From: Dechloromonas sp. ZY10 | GTDB taxonomy: Bacteria; Pseudomonadota; Gammaproteobacteria; Burkholderiales; Rhodocyclaceae | DNA: 64,000 bases | Direction: 5' to 3' | Assembly (NCBI RefSeq): GCF_041378895.1 | Contig: NZ_CP144212.1 | Coordinates: 3,271,501-3,335,500, forward strand | Part shown: piece by piece, positions 52,696 through 60,984 of the stretch | Layout: each line of letters opens with the position of its first letter | How positions within the stretch are numbered: position 1 is the stretch's first letter | Position numbers and translations under genes: made by a program | The notes under the pieces: model-generated | Seen by the model: only the letters and a program-made list of their open reading frames with translations | Told to the model about the DNA's origin: nothing | Database searches by the model: none

Positions 52696-52773
52696 CGCTG
52701 CCTTGCTGTCAAACCGGGAGGACGGCCCGCCGGGCCGCCGCCATCCACCGGAACGGCCGGTGGGCCGGAGATT

Positions 52774-54228
52774 TTACAGGCCACCGAGCGCCAGGTACTT
52801 GAGCTCCATGTATTCCTCGATCCCGTGGCTGGACCCTTCGCGGCCAACGCCGGAGAGCTTGACCCCGCCGAAGGGGGCGACCTCGGTCGAAATCAGGCCG
52901 GTATTGACCCCGACCATGCCGTATTCGAGTTGCTTGGAGACGCGCCAGACGCGGCCGTGATCCTTCGAGAAAAAATAGGCGGCAAGACCGAACTCGGTAT
53001 CGTTGGCCATGCGCACCGCTTCTTCTTCGCTCTTGAAGCGGAACAGCGGCGCCACCGGCCCGAAGATTTCCTCCTTGGCCACCGCCATCGCGGGAGTCAC
53101 GTCGGCAAGGATGGTCGGCTCGAACCAGGTACGGCCGAGCGCGTGGCGCTTGCCGCCGGTGACGACGCGGGCGCCCTTGGCGACCGCATCCTGCACCAGC
53201 TCCTCGACCTTGTTGATCGCAGCGTCGTCGATCAGCGGGCCTTGGGTAACGCCCTCTTCCATGCCGTTGCCGATCTTGAGCCCGGCCACTGCCGCCGCCA
53301 GCTTGGCGGCAAAGGCTTCATAGACGCCGTCCTGGACCAGGAAACGGTTGGAGCAGACGCAGGTCTGGCCGGCGTTGCGGTACTTGGAAGCAAGGGCGCC
53401 AGCGACGGCGGCATCGAGATCGGCGTCGTCGAAGACGATGAAAGGCGCGTTGCCGCCCAGTTCCAGCGACAGTTTCTTGACCGTGCCGGCGCACTGCTGC
53501 ATCAGCAACTGGCCAATCGGCGTCGAACCGGTGAAGGTCAGCTTGCGCACAGTCGGGCTGGACGTCATCACGCCGCCAATCGCCGAAGCCTTGCCGGTGA
53601 CCACGCTGAACACCCCGGCCGGGACGCCGGCGCGCTCGGCCAGCTCGGCCAGCGCCAGCGCCGACAGCGGCGTCTGCTCGGCCGGCTTCAAGACGATGGT
53701 GCAGCCGGCGGCGAGCGCCGGGGCAACCTTGCGGGTAATCATCGCCGACGGGAAATTCCACGGCGTGATCGCCGCGCAGACGCCGACCGGCTCCTTGGTG
53801 ACCACGATCTGACGATCCTTGAACGGCGACGGAATCACCTCGCCGTAAGCGCGCTTGGCCTCCTCGGCAAACCATTCGACATAGGCGGCAGCATAGGCGA
53901 TCTCGCCCTTGGCCTCGGCCAGCGGCTTGCCCTGCTCGGCGGTCATCAGCTTGGCCAGGTCTTCCTGGTGGCTCATCAGCAAGTCGAACCAGCGGCGCAG
54001 GATGCGCGCGCGCTCGGCAGCGGTGGTCTCGCGCCAGGTTTTCAGCGCCTGATCGGCGGCAGCAATCGCCCGCTCGGTCTCGGCGGCACCGCAACGCGGC
54101 ACGCTGGCGATGGTCTCGCCGGTCGCCGGATTGGTCACCGCGATGGTCTCACCGCTATCGGCGCCAACCCAGGCGCCATCGATGTAGCAAGCCTGGCGGA
54201 GAAGGTTTTGATCGTTCAGGGACAACAT
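52774..54228 (-). CDS. gabD: NAD(P)-dependent succinate-semialdehyde dehydrogenase type
   Basis: A 484-aa aldehyde dehydrogenase; start ATG 54228 follows AAGGAG. GabD-like sequence throughout: CYIDGAWVGADSGETIAVTNPATGETIASVP, AITPWNFPSAMITRKVAPALAAGCTIVLKPAEQTPLSAL, FTGSTPIGQLL, ELGGNAPFIVFDDADLDAAV with the catalytic Glu, NAGQTCVCSNRFLVQ with the catalytic Cys, and EVAPFGGVKLSGVGREGSSHGIEEYMELKYL. It oxidises succinate semialdehyde to succinate in GABA and in 4-hydroxyphenylacetate breakdown, where the Hpa pathway yields succinate semialdehyde. Being upstream of the hpa operon supports that role. Confidence 0.9.
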   Translation of the reverse strand: MLSLNDQNLLRQACYIDGAWVGADSGETIAVTNPATGETIASVPRCGAAETERAIAAADQALKTWRETTAAERARILRRWFDLLMSHQEDLAKLMTAEQGKPLAEAKGEIAYAAAYVEWFAEEAKRAYGEVIPSPFKDRQIVVTKEPVGVCAAITPWNFPSAMITRKVAPALAAGCTIVLKPAEQTPLSALALAELAERAGVPAGVFSVVTGKASAIGGVMTSSPTVRKLTFTGSTPIGQLLMQQCAGTVKKLSLELGGNAPFIVFDDADLDAAVAGALASKYRNAGQTCVCSNRFLVQDGVYEAFAAKLAAAVAGLKIGNGMEEGVTQGPLIDDAAINKVEELVQDAVAKGARVVTGGKRHALGRTWFEPTILADVTPAMAVAKEEIFGPVAPLFRFKSEEEAVRMANDTEFGLAAYFFSKDHGRVWRVSKQLEYGMVGVNTGLISTEVAPFGGVKLSGVGREGSSHGIEEYMELKYLALGGL

Positions 54229-54289
54229 GCAGGGCTCCTTCGGAGTGATGCGCCTGCCGTTTATACGGCAGGTCGGGGATTTTTCGGGG

Positions 54290-54311
54290 TTTTCACGGTC
54301 GACCGTGAAAA
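54290..54311. repeat. ACGGTCGACCGT palindrome, 22-base copy
   Basis: Perfect palindrome TTTTC-ACGGTCGACCGT-GAAAA, 62 bases upstream of the gabD start. The bases that follow (AGTGGGGTTTTT) resemble those following the copies at 54695 and 55127 (AAATGGCGTTTTT-like), so more than the core is repeated. Confidence 0.75.
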
Positions 54312-54481
54312 GTGGGGTTTTTGGGCTGCGATTTGGGCTGAAAAATGGGGAAATGGTTCGCGGCTGACACTGCTTGCGGCCTGACCGTCGCACGGGAACC
54401 GCCGCTGCCGCCTGCCGGTCGGGCTACGGCGCAACCGTTTCTATTCTCTGCTTGAGGCTGGTTTCCGCCGTTGACCGGCGG

Positions 54482-54672
54482 GCGTACTTTTTCTTGTCTT
54501 GCCAAGAAAAAGTAGCCAAAAAGAAGGCGCGCCCGCTGCAGCGCCCGGCTGCGCCGGGTGCACTGCGCTGCTCGCGAACAACGGGGGGTTGCGGAACTCG
54601 GCCCTTTGGGTCTCAGACAGTCCTCGCCCTTTTTCCCGTTGCCCGCTGCGCTGCTCGACGCCGCAGAGGGCT
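54482..54672. repeat. Divergent third copy of the intergenic repeat
   Basis: Has the same plan as the two copies downstream: a TACTTTTTCTTG / CAAGAAAAAGTA hairpin (about 54484-54513), then GGCGCGCCCGCTGC and a stretch with GTTGCGGAACTCGGCCCTTTGGG, which mirrors the reverse complement of the GGCCGAGTTCCGCAGC part of the other copies. It is therefore inverted and diverged relative to them. Confidence 0.5.
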
Positions 54673-54677
54673 GGGGG

Positions 54678-55003
54678 AAAAACATCTCGGATTCACGGTC
54701 GACCGTAAAAAATGGCGTTTTTACTAGTCGACCGTAAAAAACAGTTTGCTTTGTTTTTTGCTCCAGCCTTTCCGCCGCGACACCTCTGGGTCCCCATGTG
54801 AAGCGCCGAGCAACGCAGGCGGGCCGGGGGATTTCGGCGAGGACTGTTTGAGGCCCGCAGGGCCGAGTTCCGCAGCCGCCCGGCTCGACGAGTAGCGCAG
54901 GGCAGTCGGCGTAGCCGACCGCGTAGCCTGGGGTCGCCTTTTCTTTGCTTACTTTCTTTTGGCGAAGCAAAAGAAAGTAAGGCGCCGTCAAGGCGAAACT
55001 CGG
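54678..55003. repeat. Long direct repeat, copy A (about 326 bp)
   Basis: Begins with the palindrome ACGGTCGACCGT (54695), continues through CTTTCCGCCGCGACACCTCT and a CG-rich middle, and ends with a perfect 14-bp stem-loop CTTACTTTCTTTTG / CAAAAGAAAGTAAG (about 54948-54981) and AAGGCGAAACTCGG. Nearly identical to copy B 432 bases downstream. The same type of element is often mis-annotated as hypothetical protein in proteobacterial genomes; I treat it as non-coding. Confidence 0.8.
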
Positions 55004-55109
55004 CCGTTCAGCCAGCGCCAAAGCAAAACCTGAGCAAGCAGCCGCTGTCCTGGCAGAACCCAGTCGCAAAACAGACCGCAATAAGCCCCCTGCTGCAAAG
55101 GGCCGCGAG

Positions 55110-55435
55110 AAAAACCTCGCGAATTCACGGTCGACCGTAAAAATGGACGTTTTTGCCGGTAGACCGCAAAAAACAATCAGCTGCGTTTTTTGCTCAAAGC
55201 TTTCCGCCGCGACGCCTCTGGGTCCCCATGTGGAGCGCCGAGCAACGCAGGCGGGCCGGGGGATTTCGGCGAGGACTGTTTGAGGCCCGCAGGGCCGAGT
55301 TCCGCAGCCGCCCGGCTCGCTGAGTAGCGCAGGGGAGTCGGCGCAGCCGACCGCATAGCCTGGGGTCGCCTTTTCTTTGCTTACTTTCTTTTGGCAAAGC
55401 AAAAGAAAGTAAGGCGCCGTCAAGGCGAAACTCGG
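55110..55435. repeat. Long direct repeat, copy B (about 326 bp)
   Basis: Aligns with copy A over its full length with few differences (for example GCAAAG instead of GCGAAG in the loop of the 14-bp hairpin, and GACGCC for GACACC). It starts with palindrome 55127-55138 and ends at AAACTCGG 55435. Between copies lies about 106 bases of unique sequence. Confidence 0.8.
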
Positions 55436-55606
55436 TTGATCAGCCACCGGCACGGCAGGAACAGGCCGCTCGGCAACCACCAAAAACCGCATTTCCCGCC
55501 GTCGACCGTGAATCGCCAAACTCACGCAGCACCCCGAACTCAACCCTCCCCCCGCCGTGAGCGGCAGGGACCGGCGAGAATAAAAGCACGGGCGCCGCGC
55601 CATGGC

Positions 55607-56401
55607 CTAATACGCCGCGCCACCCGCCGCCGTCTGCCCGGCAGCCTTGAATTTGTCAGCCAGCGCCACTGCCGAGTTACGCAGCAGCAAGGCGTCGACA
55701 CCGACCAGCAGGAAGCTGGCACCGATCTGCCGGTAGGCTTCGGCGGCGGCCGGATCGGCCGAGAAAACGCCGGCAGCGAGGCCGGCGGCGGAAATCTTGC
55801 GGATGGCGCCTTCGACCGCCGCCTTGACTTCCGGGTGGCCCGGATTGCCGAGATAGCCCATCGATGCGGCCAGGTCGGAGGGGCCGATGAACACGGCATC
55901 GACGCCCTCAACCTGAAGAATCTCGTCGATGGCGGCGAGGCCGGTGGTCGATTCGATCTGCACGATCAGGCACATTTCCTGGTCGGCCTGGGCGAAGTAG
56001 CCGTTCACGCCGTTCCAGCGCGCGGCACGGGCCATTGCGGTGCCGACGCCACGGATGCCGTTGGGCGGGTAGCGCATGGCGCGCACCAGCTTTTCGGCAT
56101 CGGCAGCGGATTCGACCATCGGCACCATCAGCGTCTGGGCGCCGCCGTCGAGCAGTTGCTTGATCCGCGCCACGTCGTGGTCGACGGTGCGCACCACCGG
56201 CCGTACCGGGTACGGCGCCAGCGCCTGCAGCTGGGCGATGATCGTGCGCAGGTCGTTGGGGCCGTGCTCGCCGTCGATCAGCAGCCAGTCGAAGCCGGTG
56301 GTGGCGACGACTTCGGCGGTGTAGGCGTTGGCCAGGCCGAGAAAGAGGCCGATCTGCGTTTCACCGGCAGCCAGCGCGCGCTTGAATGTATTGAGGGGCA
56401 T
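55607..56401 (-). CDS. hpaI: 4-hydroxy-2-oxoheptanedioate aldolase
   Basis: A 264-aa class II pyruvate aldolase splitting the C7 intermediate into pyruvate and succinate semialdehyde. It aligns with E. coli HpaI: IGLFLGLANAYTAEVVATTGFDWLLIDGEHGPND (catalytic His), PVVRTVDHDVARIKQLLDGGAQTLMVPMVESAADAE, RYPPNGIRGVGTAMARAARWN, QIESTTGLAAIDEILQVEGVDAVFIGPSDLAASMGY with metal-binding Glu and Asp. Start ATG 56401; a GTG two codons before it is possible. Last gene of the hpa operon; its stop abuts the repeat region. Confidence 0.94.
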   Translation of the reverse strand: MPLNTFKRALAAGETQIGLFLGLANAYTAEVVATTGFDWLLIDGEHGPNDLRTIIAQLQALAPYPVRPVVRTVDHDVARIKQLLDGGAQTLMVPMVESAADAEKLVRAMRYPPNGIRGVGTAMARAARWNGVNGYFAQADQEMCLIVQIESTTGLAAIDEILQVEGVDAVFIGPSDLAASMGYLGNPGHPEVKAAVEGAIRKISAAGLAAGVFSADPAAAEAYRQIGASFLLVGVDALLLRNSAVALADKFKAAGQTAAGGAAY

Positions 56402-56433
56402 GTCCACGGTCGACGTCCTTTATCCCGGCAAAA

Positions 56434-57237
56434 TCAGACAAAACGGGCAGTGATGTTGCCCAGCGGGCCGTAATCGACGTGGATGGTATCACCCGGCGCG
56501 ACCTTGACCGGACGGGTGAAGGAGCCGGCGAGGATGATCTGGCCCGGTTCCAGCGCCACGCCGTGCGGCGCGAACTTCTTGGCCAGCCAGACGATACCGT
56601 TGGCCGGATGGTTCAGGACACCGGCGGCGACGCCGGTTTCCTCGATCACGCCGTTCTTGTAGAGCAGCGCGGCGGCCCAGCGCAGGTCGATGTCCATCGG
56701 CTTGATCGGGCGACCGCCGAGGATGATGCCGACGTTGGCGGCGTTGTCGGAAATGGTGTCCATCACCTTGCGCGGCCGCTTGGTTTCCGGATCGATGCGA
56801 TGGCAGCGGGCATCGATGATCTCGACCGCCGGCACCACGTAATCGGTGGCCGAGAGCACGTCGAAGATGGTGACGTTCTCGCCTTCCAGGCGATCCTTGA
56901 GGATGAAGGCCAGCTCGACCTCGACCATCGGGTCGATGAAGCGCGAGCAGGGAATGTCGCTGGCATCTTTGTAGACCATCTCGTCGAGCAGGGTGCCGAA
57001 GTCCGGCTCGTTGATCTGCGACGACATCTGCATGGCGCGCGAGGTCAGGCCGATCTTGTGGCCGACGACCTTCTGGCCCTCGGCCAGCTTGATCTGGACC
57101 CAGGCTTTCTGGATCGCGTAGGCGTCCTCGATGGTGATTTCCGGGTGGTCGAGCGAAATCTGGCGCACCGGCTGGCGGGCCTGTTCGGCGGCGTGCAGGC
57201 GCTGGGCGGCGGCCTGAATGATGTCTTGGCTGAGCAT
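56434..57237 (-). CDS. hpaH: 2-oxo-hept-4-ene-1,7-dioate hydratase
   Basis: A 267-aa hydratase of the HpaH/MhpD family: [70 protein letters not shown] with the metal-ligand Glu pair, and [39 protein letters not shown]. It adds water before the aldolase step. 32 bases separate it from hpaI and 15 from hpaF. Confidence 0.95.
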   Translation of the reverse strand: MLSQDIIQAAAQRLHAAEQARQPVRQISLDHPEITIEDAYAIQKAWVQIKLAEGQKVVGHKIGLTSRAMQMSSQINEPDFGTLLDEMVYKDASDIPCSRFIDPMVEVELAFILKDRLEGENVTIFDVLSATDYVVPAVEIIDARCHRIDPETKRPRKVMDTISDNAANVGIILGGRPIKPMDIDLRWAAALLYKNGVIEETGVAAGVLNHPANGIVWLAKKFAPHGVALEPGQIILAGSFTRPVKVAPGDTIHVDYGPLGNITARFV

Positions 57238-57252
57238 GTTGATTCTCCTCTG

Positions 57253-57648
57253 TCAGTTCTTCTTGTAGCGGGGGTGAATGTTGTTTTTCTTCCAGGTGCC
57301 GGCCTCGCTGAACTCGGCGATTTCCATGGAGAGCGCCAGACCATGACGCTCGAAGAAGGCGGCGAAGTGCGCGCTCAACATCGCGAACAGTTCGTCACCG
57401 GTCTTTTTCTTGGCCTCGTCGGAACGGCCCGCACCGATCTTCAGCGTGGCATGCACGAAGGCATCGCTGGTCTGGGCGCCATCGGCAACGCAGTAATCCT
57501 TGAGCCAATGCACGCGGGAGCGGATACCCCCGGTCGGGAAAACGCCCCCCTGATCGATCAGGACCTGGTTGCTCTTCTTCAGCAGGCCCTGAATGTCAGC
57601 CTCGGCCACGTTCAGGTTGTCGGTGATTTCGTAGATCAGGTGGGGCAT
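57253..57648 (-). CDS. hpaF: 5-carboxymethyl-2-hydroxymuconate isomerase
   Basis: A 131-aa tautomerase-superfamily isomerase. Begins Met-Pro-His-Leu (PHLIYEITDNL), so the catalytic N-terminal proline is exposed after Met removal. GIRSRVHWLKDYCVADGAQTSDAFVHATLKIGAGRSDEAKKKTGDELFAML is characteristic of HpaF. Length close to the E. coli enzyme (126). It makes the substrate for the HpaG decarboxylase steps. Confidence 0.94.
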   Translation of the reverse strand: MPHLIYEITDNLNVAEADIQGLLKKSNQVLIDQGGVFPTGGIRSRVHWLKDYCVADGAQTSDAFVHATLKIGAGRSDEAKKKTGDELFAMLSAHFAAFFERHGLALSMEIAEFSEAGTWKKNNIHPRYKKN

Positions 57649-57682
57649 GTTCCTCTCCAGATAGTTCTTTTACGGTCGACGC

Positions 57683-58579
57683 TCAGGAAACCGGCATTTC
57701 CATGCCGACGCCCTTGGCCTGCGGCGGAATGCCGGCAACCGGCAGGCTGACCACCACCTGCCCGGTGCCCGAGCTTTCGAAATAGGGGCAGACGATCTCG
57801 GCCTTGCCTTCGTACTTGTCCCAGCCGAGGGCGCCGAAGAGCATCGCGGTGTCGTGCATCTTGCCTTCGCCGGTGCAGTACTGCGCGTACTCGGGCAGCA
57901 TGCGCAGGAAGGGGCCCCAATCGCCGGCCTCCCACAGTTGCAGCGCGCGCAGATCGACCTGCTTGTTGAATTCGCGGCTGATCGTGTTGAAGCCCTGCTC
58001 GACCAGACGGTTTTCCCAGATCTGGTGCGACATCGAGCCGGAGGCGACGATGGCGACCTTGCAATTGCTGCGGGCGACGGCCTTGGCCAGTGCTTCGCCG
58101 AGGATGCGCGACTCGTCCAGCGAGCCGAAGGTACTCCAGCCGGCAATCGAGATCACGCGGATCTTGCCTTCCGGGTTCATGTAGCGCATCGGCAGGATGG
58201 TGCCGTACTCGAGGTCGAGCGAAGCCACTTCATGGGCACGGGTCTTGACGCCCATCGCCGTCGCTTCCTCGGCGATCATCCGGCCCAGTTCCGGGTTGCC
58301 CGGGAAGGCGTAGGGCAGGTCCTGGATGAAGTGCGGGAACTCGTGGCTGGTGTAATTGCCCTGATGCACCGCGTTGTTGTTGATGTGGTAACCCGCATTG
58401 ACCAGCCAGTGCGTGTCGAACACGATGAAGGTATCGACGCCGAGTTCGACGGCGCGCCGGCCCAGCTCGCGCTCGGCATCGATGGCAGCCTGACGGCAGC
58501 CATGCGCCGGCCCCGGCTGTTCGGAAATCAGCATCGAGGGCACGTGCGTGCACTTGATGGCCATGACGATTTCACCCAT
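57683..58579 (-). CDS. Second HpaD-like class III extradiol dioxygenase
   Basis: A 298-aa LigB-fold dioxygenase, paralogous to the next gene. It retains the Fe(II) ligand and acid-base His regions: CTHVPSMLISEQ, FIVFDTHWLVNAGYHIN, SHEFPHFIQDLPYAF, and ASGSMSHQIW; DGHKEI of HpaD is replaced by DAERELGRR, and a 12-residue C-terminal tail is added. It may be a second 3,4-dihydroxyphenylacetate dioxygenase, an enzyme for a different catechol, or a partner subunit as in two-subunit enzymes such as AmnAB. All three options remain open. 34 bases before hpaF on the same transcript. Confidence 0.85.
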   Translation of the reverse strand: MGEIVMAIKCTHVPSMLISEQPGPAHGCRQAAIDAERELGRRAVELGVDTFIVFDTHWLVNAGYHINNNAVHQGNYTSHEFPHFIQDLPYAFPGNPELGRMIAEEATAMGVKTRAHEVASLDLEYGTILPMRYMNPEGKIRVISIAGWSTFGSLDESRILGEALAKAVARSNCKVAIVASGSMSHQIWENRLVEQGFNTISREFNKQVDLRALQLWEAGDWGPFLRMLPEYAQYCTGEGKMHDTAMLFGALGWDKYEGKAEIVCPYFESSGTGQVVVSLPVAGIPPQAKGVGMEMPVS

Positions 58580-58643
58580 GTTTGTCTCCCTTATCCTTTG
58601 GAAATTGGCTTCTCTGCGGGGTTGACCGTGGCTTTACGCTCTT

Positions 58644-59492
58644 TTAGACGGGAAAGACGACGTTGATCTGGCCGGTGCCGGATGAGCCGAAGTACGGCGT
58701 CACCACCTCGGCCTGGCCGGTGTAGCTTTCGCCACCGAGCACGCCGAGCAGCATTGCCGTGTCGTGCATCATCCCTTCGCCGTGACACTTGACCGCGTAC
58801 TCGGGCAACATGCCGCAGAAGGTCTTCCAGTCGCCCTTTTTCCACAACTCGACGACGTGGTGATCGACGGTTTCCAGGAACGGGTCCCAGACCTTGTGCA
58901 GGAATTGCTCGGAAACGCCGTTCTGGGCGAAGCGGTGCGACAGCGAGCCGGAGGCAAGCACGGCGACGGTGCCGTCGTACTGTTCCTCGATCGCCTTTCT
59001 TACCGCCTGACCGAGCACGATGGAGTCGGCCAGGTTGTGCACCGTGCACAGCGCCGAAACCGAGACCACCTTGAACTCTTTGTCCGGGTTCATGTAGCGC
59101 ATCGGCACCAGGGTGCCGTACTCCGGGGCCAGGCTGGTCGCGTCGTGGGCACGGGTATGCACCCCCATGGCCGTCGCCGTGTCGGCGATGGCCTTGCCCA
59201 GCTCCGGGTTGCCGACGTAGGAGAACGGCAGGTTCTTGATGAAGTGCGGCAGCTCGTTGGAGGTGTAGATGCCCTCCCAACTCGGTGCGCAGTTGATGTG
59301 GTAACCGGAATTGACCAGCCAGTGCGTATCGAAGACGACGACGGTGTCGACGCCGGCCTCACGCATACGGCGGGCGATCTCCTTGTGACCGTCGATGGCG
59401 GCCTGACGGCAGCCCTTGTGTGGTCCGTCCTGCTCGGACAGGTACATCGACGGCACGTGGGTGATCTTGGCGGCTAAAGCGAGTTTTCCCAT
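58644..59492 (-). CDS. hpaD: 3,4-dihydroxyphenylacetate 2,3-dioxygenase
   Basis: A 282-aa Fe(II) extradiol dioxygenase, very close to E. coli HpaD from the first residues (MGKLALAAKITHVPSMYLSEQ). Metal and catalytic regions: AKITHVPSM (His), VVVFDTHWLVNSGYHINC, YTSNELPHFIKNLPFSY, LASGSLSHRFA. It opens the homoprotocatechuate ring at the meta position. Lies between hpaE and the second paralogue. Confidence 0.95.
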   Translation of the reverse strand: MGKLALAAKITHVPSMYLSEQDGPHKGCRQAAIDGHKEIARRMREAGVDTVVVFDTHWLVNSGYHINCAPSWEGIYTSNELPHFIKNLPFSYVGNPELGKAIADTATAMGVHTRAHDATSLAPEYGTLVPMRYMNPDKEFKVVSVSALCTVHNLADSIVLGQAVRKAIEEQYDGTVAVLASGSLSHRFAQNGVSEQFLHKVWDPFLETVDHHVVELWKKGDWKTFCGMLPEYAVKCHGEGMMHDTAMLLGVLGGESYTGQAEVVTPYFGSSGTGQINVVFPV

Positions 59493-59513
59493 GATTGTCT
59501 CCTCCGTGCGTCC

Positions 59514-60968
59514 TCAGACGCCCCAACGCGGGATCGGGTGGCTGCCGTAGGACACGGCGATGTTCTTCGCCTCGCAGAACACTTCGTAGCTGTAGTGGTT
59601 GCCTTCGCGGCCGGTACCGGAGGCCTTGGAGCCGCCGAAGGGCTGGCGCAGGTCGCGCACGTTCTGGCTGTTCACGAAGGTCATGCCGGACTCGATGGCC
59701 TTGGCCAGGCGGATGGCGCGGCCGGTGTTGTTGGTCCACAAGTACGACGAGAGGCCGTAGATGGTGTCGTTGGCGATCTGGATCGCTTCTTCTTCGGTCT
59801 TGAAGCGGATGATGCACGGCACCGGCCCGAAGATTTCTTCCTGGGCGATGCGCATCTTGTTATCCACCCCGGCGAACACCGTCGGCTGAACCCAGAAGCC
59901 GTTCTTGAACTTGTCGTCGACCGTCGGCGTGCCGCCGCCGAAAACGACTTCGGCACCTTCCTGCTTGCCGAGTTCGATGTAGTAATTGACCTTTTCCTGG
60001 TGGCCCTTGGAGATCATCGGCCCGATGATGGTGCTCATGTCGGTCGGGTCGCCGACCTTGATCTTGGCGGCGCGGGCGGCGAAATCGGCGACGAACTTGT
60101 CGTAGATGCCGGCCTGAACAATGATCCGCGAGCCGGCGGTGCAGCGCTCGCCATTGTTCGAGAAGATCATGAAGATGGCGGCGTCGAGGGCGCGTTCGTA
60201 GTCGGCGTCGTCGAAAATGATGAAGGGCGACTTGCCGCCCAGTTCCATCGAGAACTTCTTGAGGCCGGCCGACTTGACGATGCGGTTGCCGGTGGCGGTC
60301 GAGCCGGTAAAGGAAATCGAACGCACATCCGGGTGAGCGACCAGCGGCTCGCCGGCGGTGTTGCCGAAGCCATGGACGACGTTGAAGACGCCCGGCGGGA
60401 TGCCGGCTTCGAGCGCCAGTTCGCCGAGGCGGTTGGCGGTCAGCGGCGACAACTCGGACATCTTGAGCACGGCGGTGTTGCCGAAGGCCAGGCAAGGCGC
60501 GGTCTTCCAGGTGGCGGTCATGAACGGCACGTTCCACGGCGAGATCAGCGCGCAGACGCCCACCGGCTGCCACAGCGTGTAGTTCAGGTGGCCGGTGTCG
60601 GAATCGTAGGTTTCGCCGTGCATGTGCTGGATCAGCTCGGCGAAGTAGTTGAAGTTGTCGGAGGCGCGCGGCACCAGCACCTTCTTGGTCTGGTAGGTGA
60701 CCTGGCCGGTGTCGGCGGTTTCCATGTCGGCGATCGGCTCGACGTTGGCGGCAATCAGCTCGCCCAGCTTGCGCACCAGGCGGGCGCGCTCCTTGACCGG
60801 CGTGGCGGCCCAGCCCGGGAAAGCGGCCTTGGCGGCGGCCACTGCGGCATTGACTTCGGCTTCGCCGCCGCTGGCAACGGTATCGATCACTTCGCCGGTC
60901 GCCGGATTGACCGTTTCGAAGGTCTCCTTGCTCTCGACCTTCTGGCCGTTGATGATGTGCTTGATCAT
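59514..60968 (-). CDS. hpaE: 5-carboxymethyl-2-hydroxymuconate semialdehyde dehydrogenase
   Basis: A 484-aa aldehyde dehydrogenase; start ATG 60968 (MIKHIINGQKVESKETFETVNPATGEVIDTVASG), length as in E. coli HpaE (488). Motifs: ISPWNVPFMTATWKTAPCLAFGNTAVLKMSELSPL, FTGSTATGNRI, MELGGKSPFIIFDDADYE, NNGERCTAGSRIIVQ with catalytic Cys, and the C-terminal RQPFGGSKASGTGREGNHYSYEVFCEAKNIAVSYG. It oxidises the ring-cleavage semialdehyde. Confidence 0.95.
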   Translation of the reverse strand: MIKHIINGQKVESKETFETVNPATGEVIDTVASGGEAEVNAAVAAAKAAFPGWAATPVKERARLVRKLGELIAANVEPIADMETADTGQVTYQTKKVLVPRASDNFNYFAELIQHMHGETYDSDTGHLNYTLWQPVGVCALISPWNVPFMTATWKTAPCLAFGNTAVLKMSELSPLTANRLGELALEAGIPPGVFNVVHGFGNTAGEPLVAHPDVRSISFTGSTATGNRIVKSAGLKKFSMELGGKSPFIIFDDADYERALDAAIFMIFSNNGERCTAGSRIIVQAGIYDKFVADFAARAAKIKVGDPTDMSTIIGPMISKGHQEKVNYYIELGKQEGAEVVFGGGTPTVDDKFKNGFWVQPTVFAGVDNKMRIAQEEIFGPVPCIIRFKTEEEAIQIANDTIYGLSSYLWTNNTGRAIRLAKAIESGMTFVNSQNVRDLRQPFGGSKASGTGREGNHYSYEVFCEAKNIAVSYGSHPIPRWGV

Positions 60969-60984
60969 GCTGTTCTCGCTTTCT

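Larger units (their letters stand above)
54229..55606. other. 1.4-kb intergenic region made of repeats
   Basis: No credible gene is seen. The region contains three copies of the ACGGTCGACCGT palindrome (54290-54311, 54695-54706, 55127-55138), half-sites at 54727-54735 and 55501-55509, a roughly 326-base direct repeat in two copies, and a divergent third copy. A 436-codon minus-strand open frame spans it, but its two halves are translations of the repeat and lack a ribosome site and codon pattern, so it is not called. Confidence 0.75.

Noticed and set aside
52745-52763. CCACCGG / CCGGTGG hairpin after the aldehyde dehydrogenase as terminator
   Set aside because: No T-tract on either strand, and the gene order suggests continued transcription into the exporters.
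54293-55603. 436-codon open frame on the minus strand
   Set aside because: Its two halves repeat each other because it runs through two copies of a non-coding repeat; composition is biased to Arg, Pro and Cys, and no ribosome site or domain is visible.
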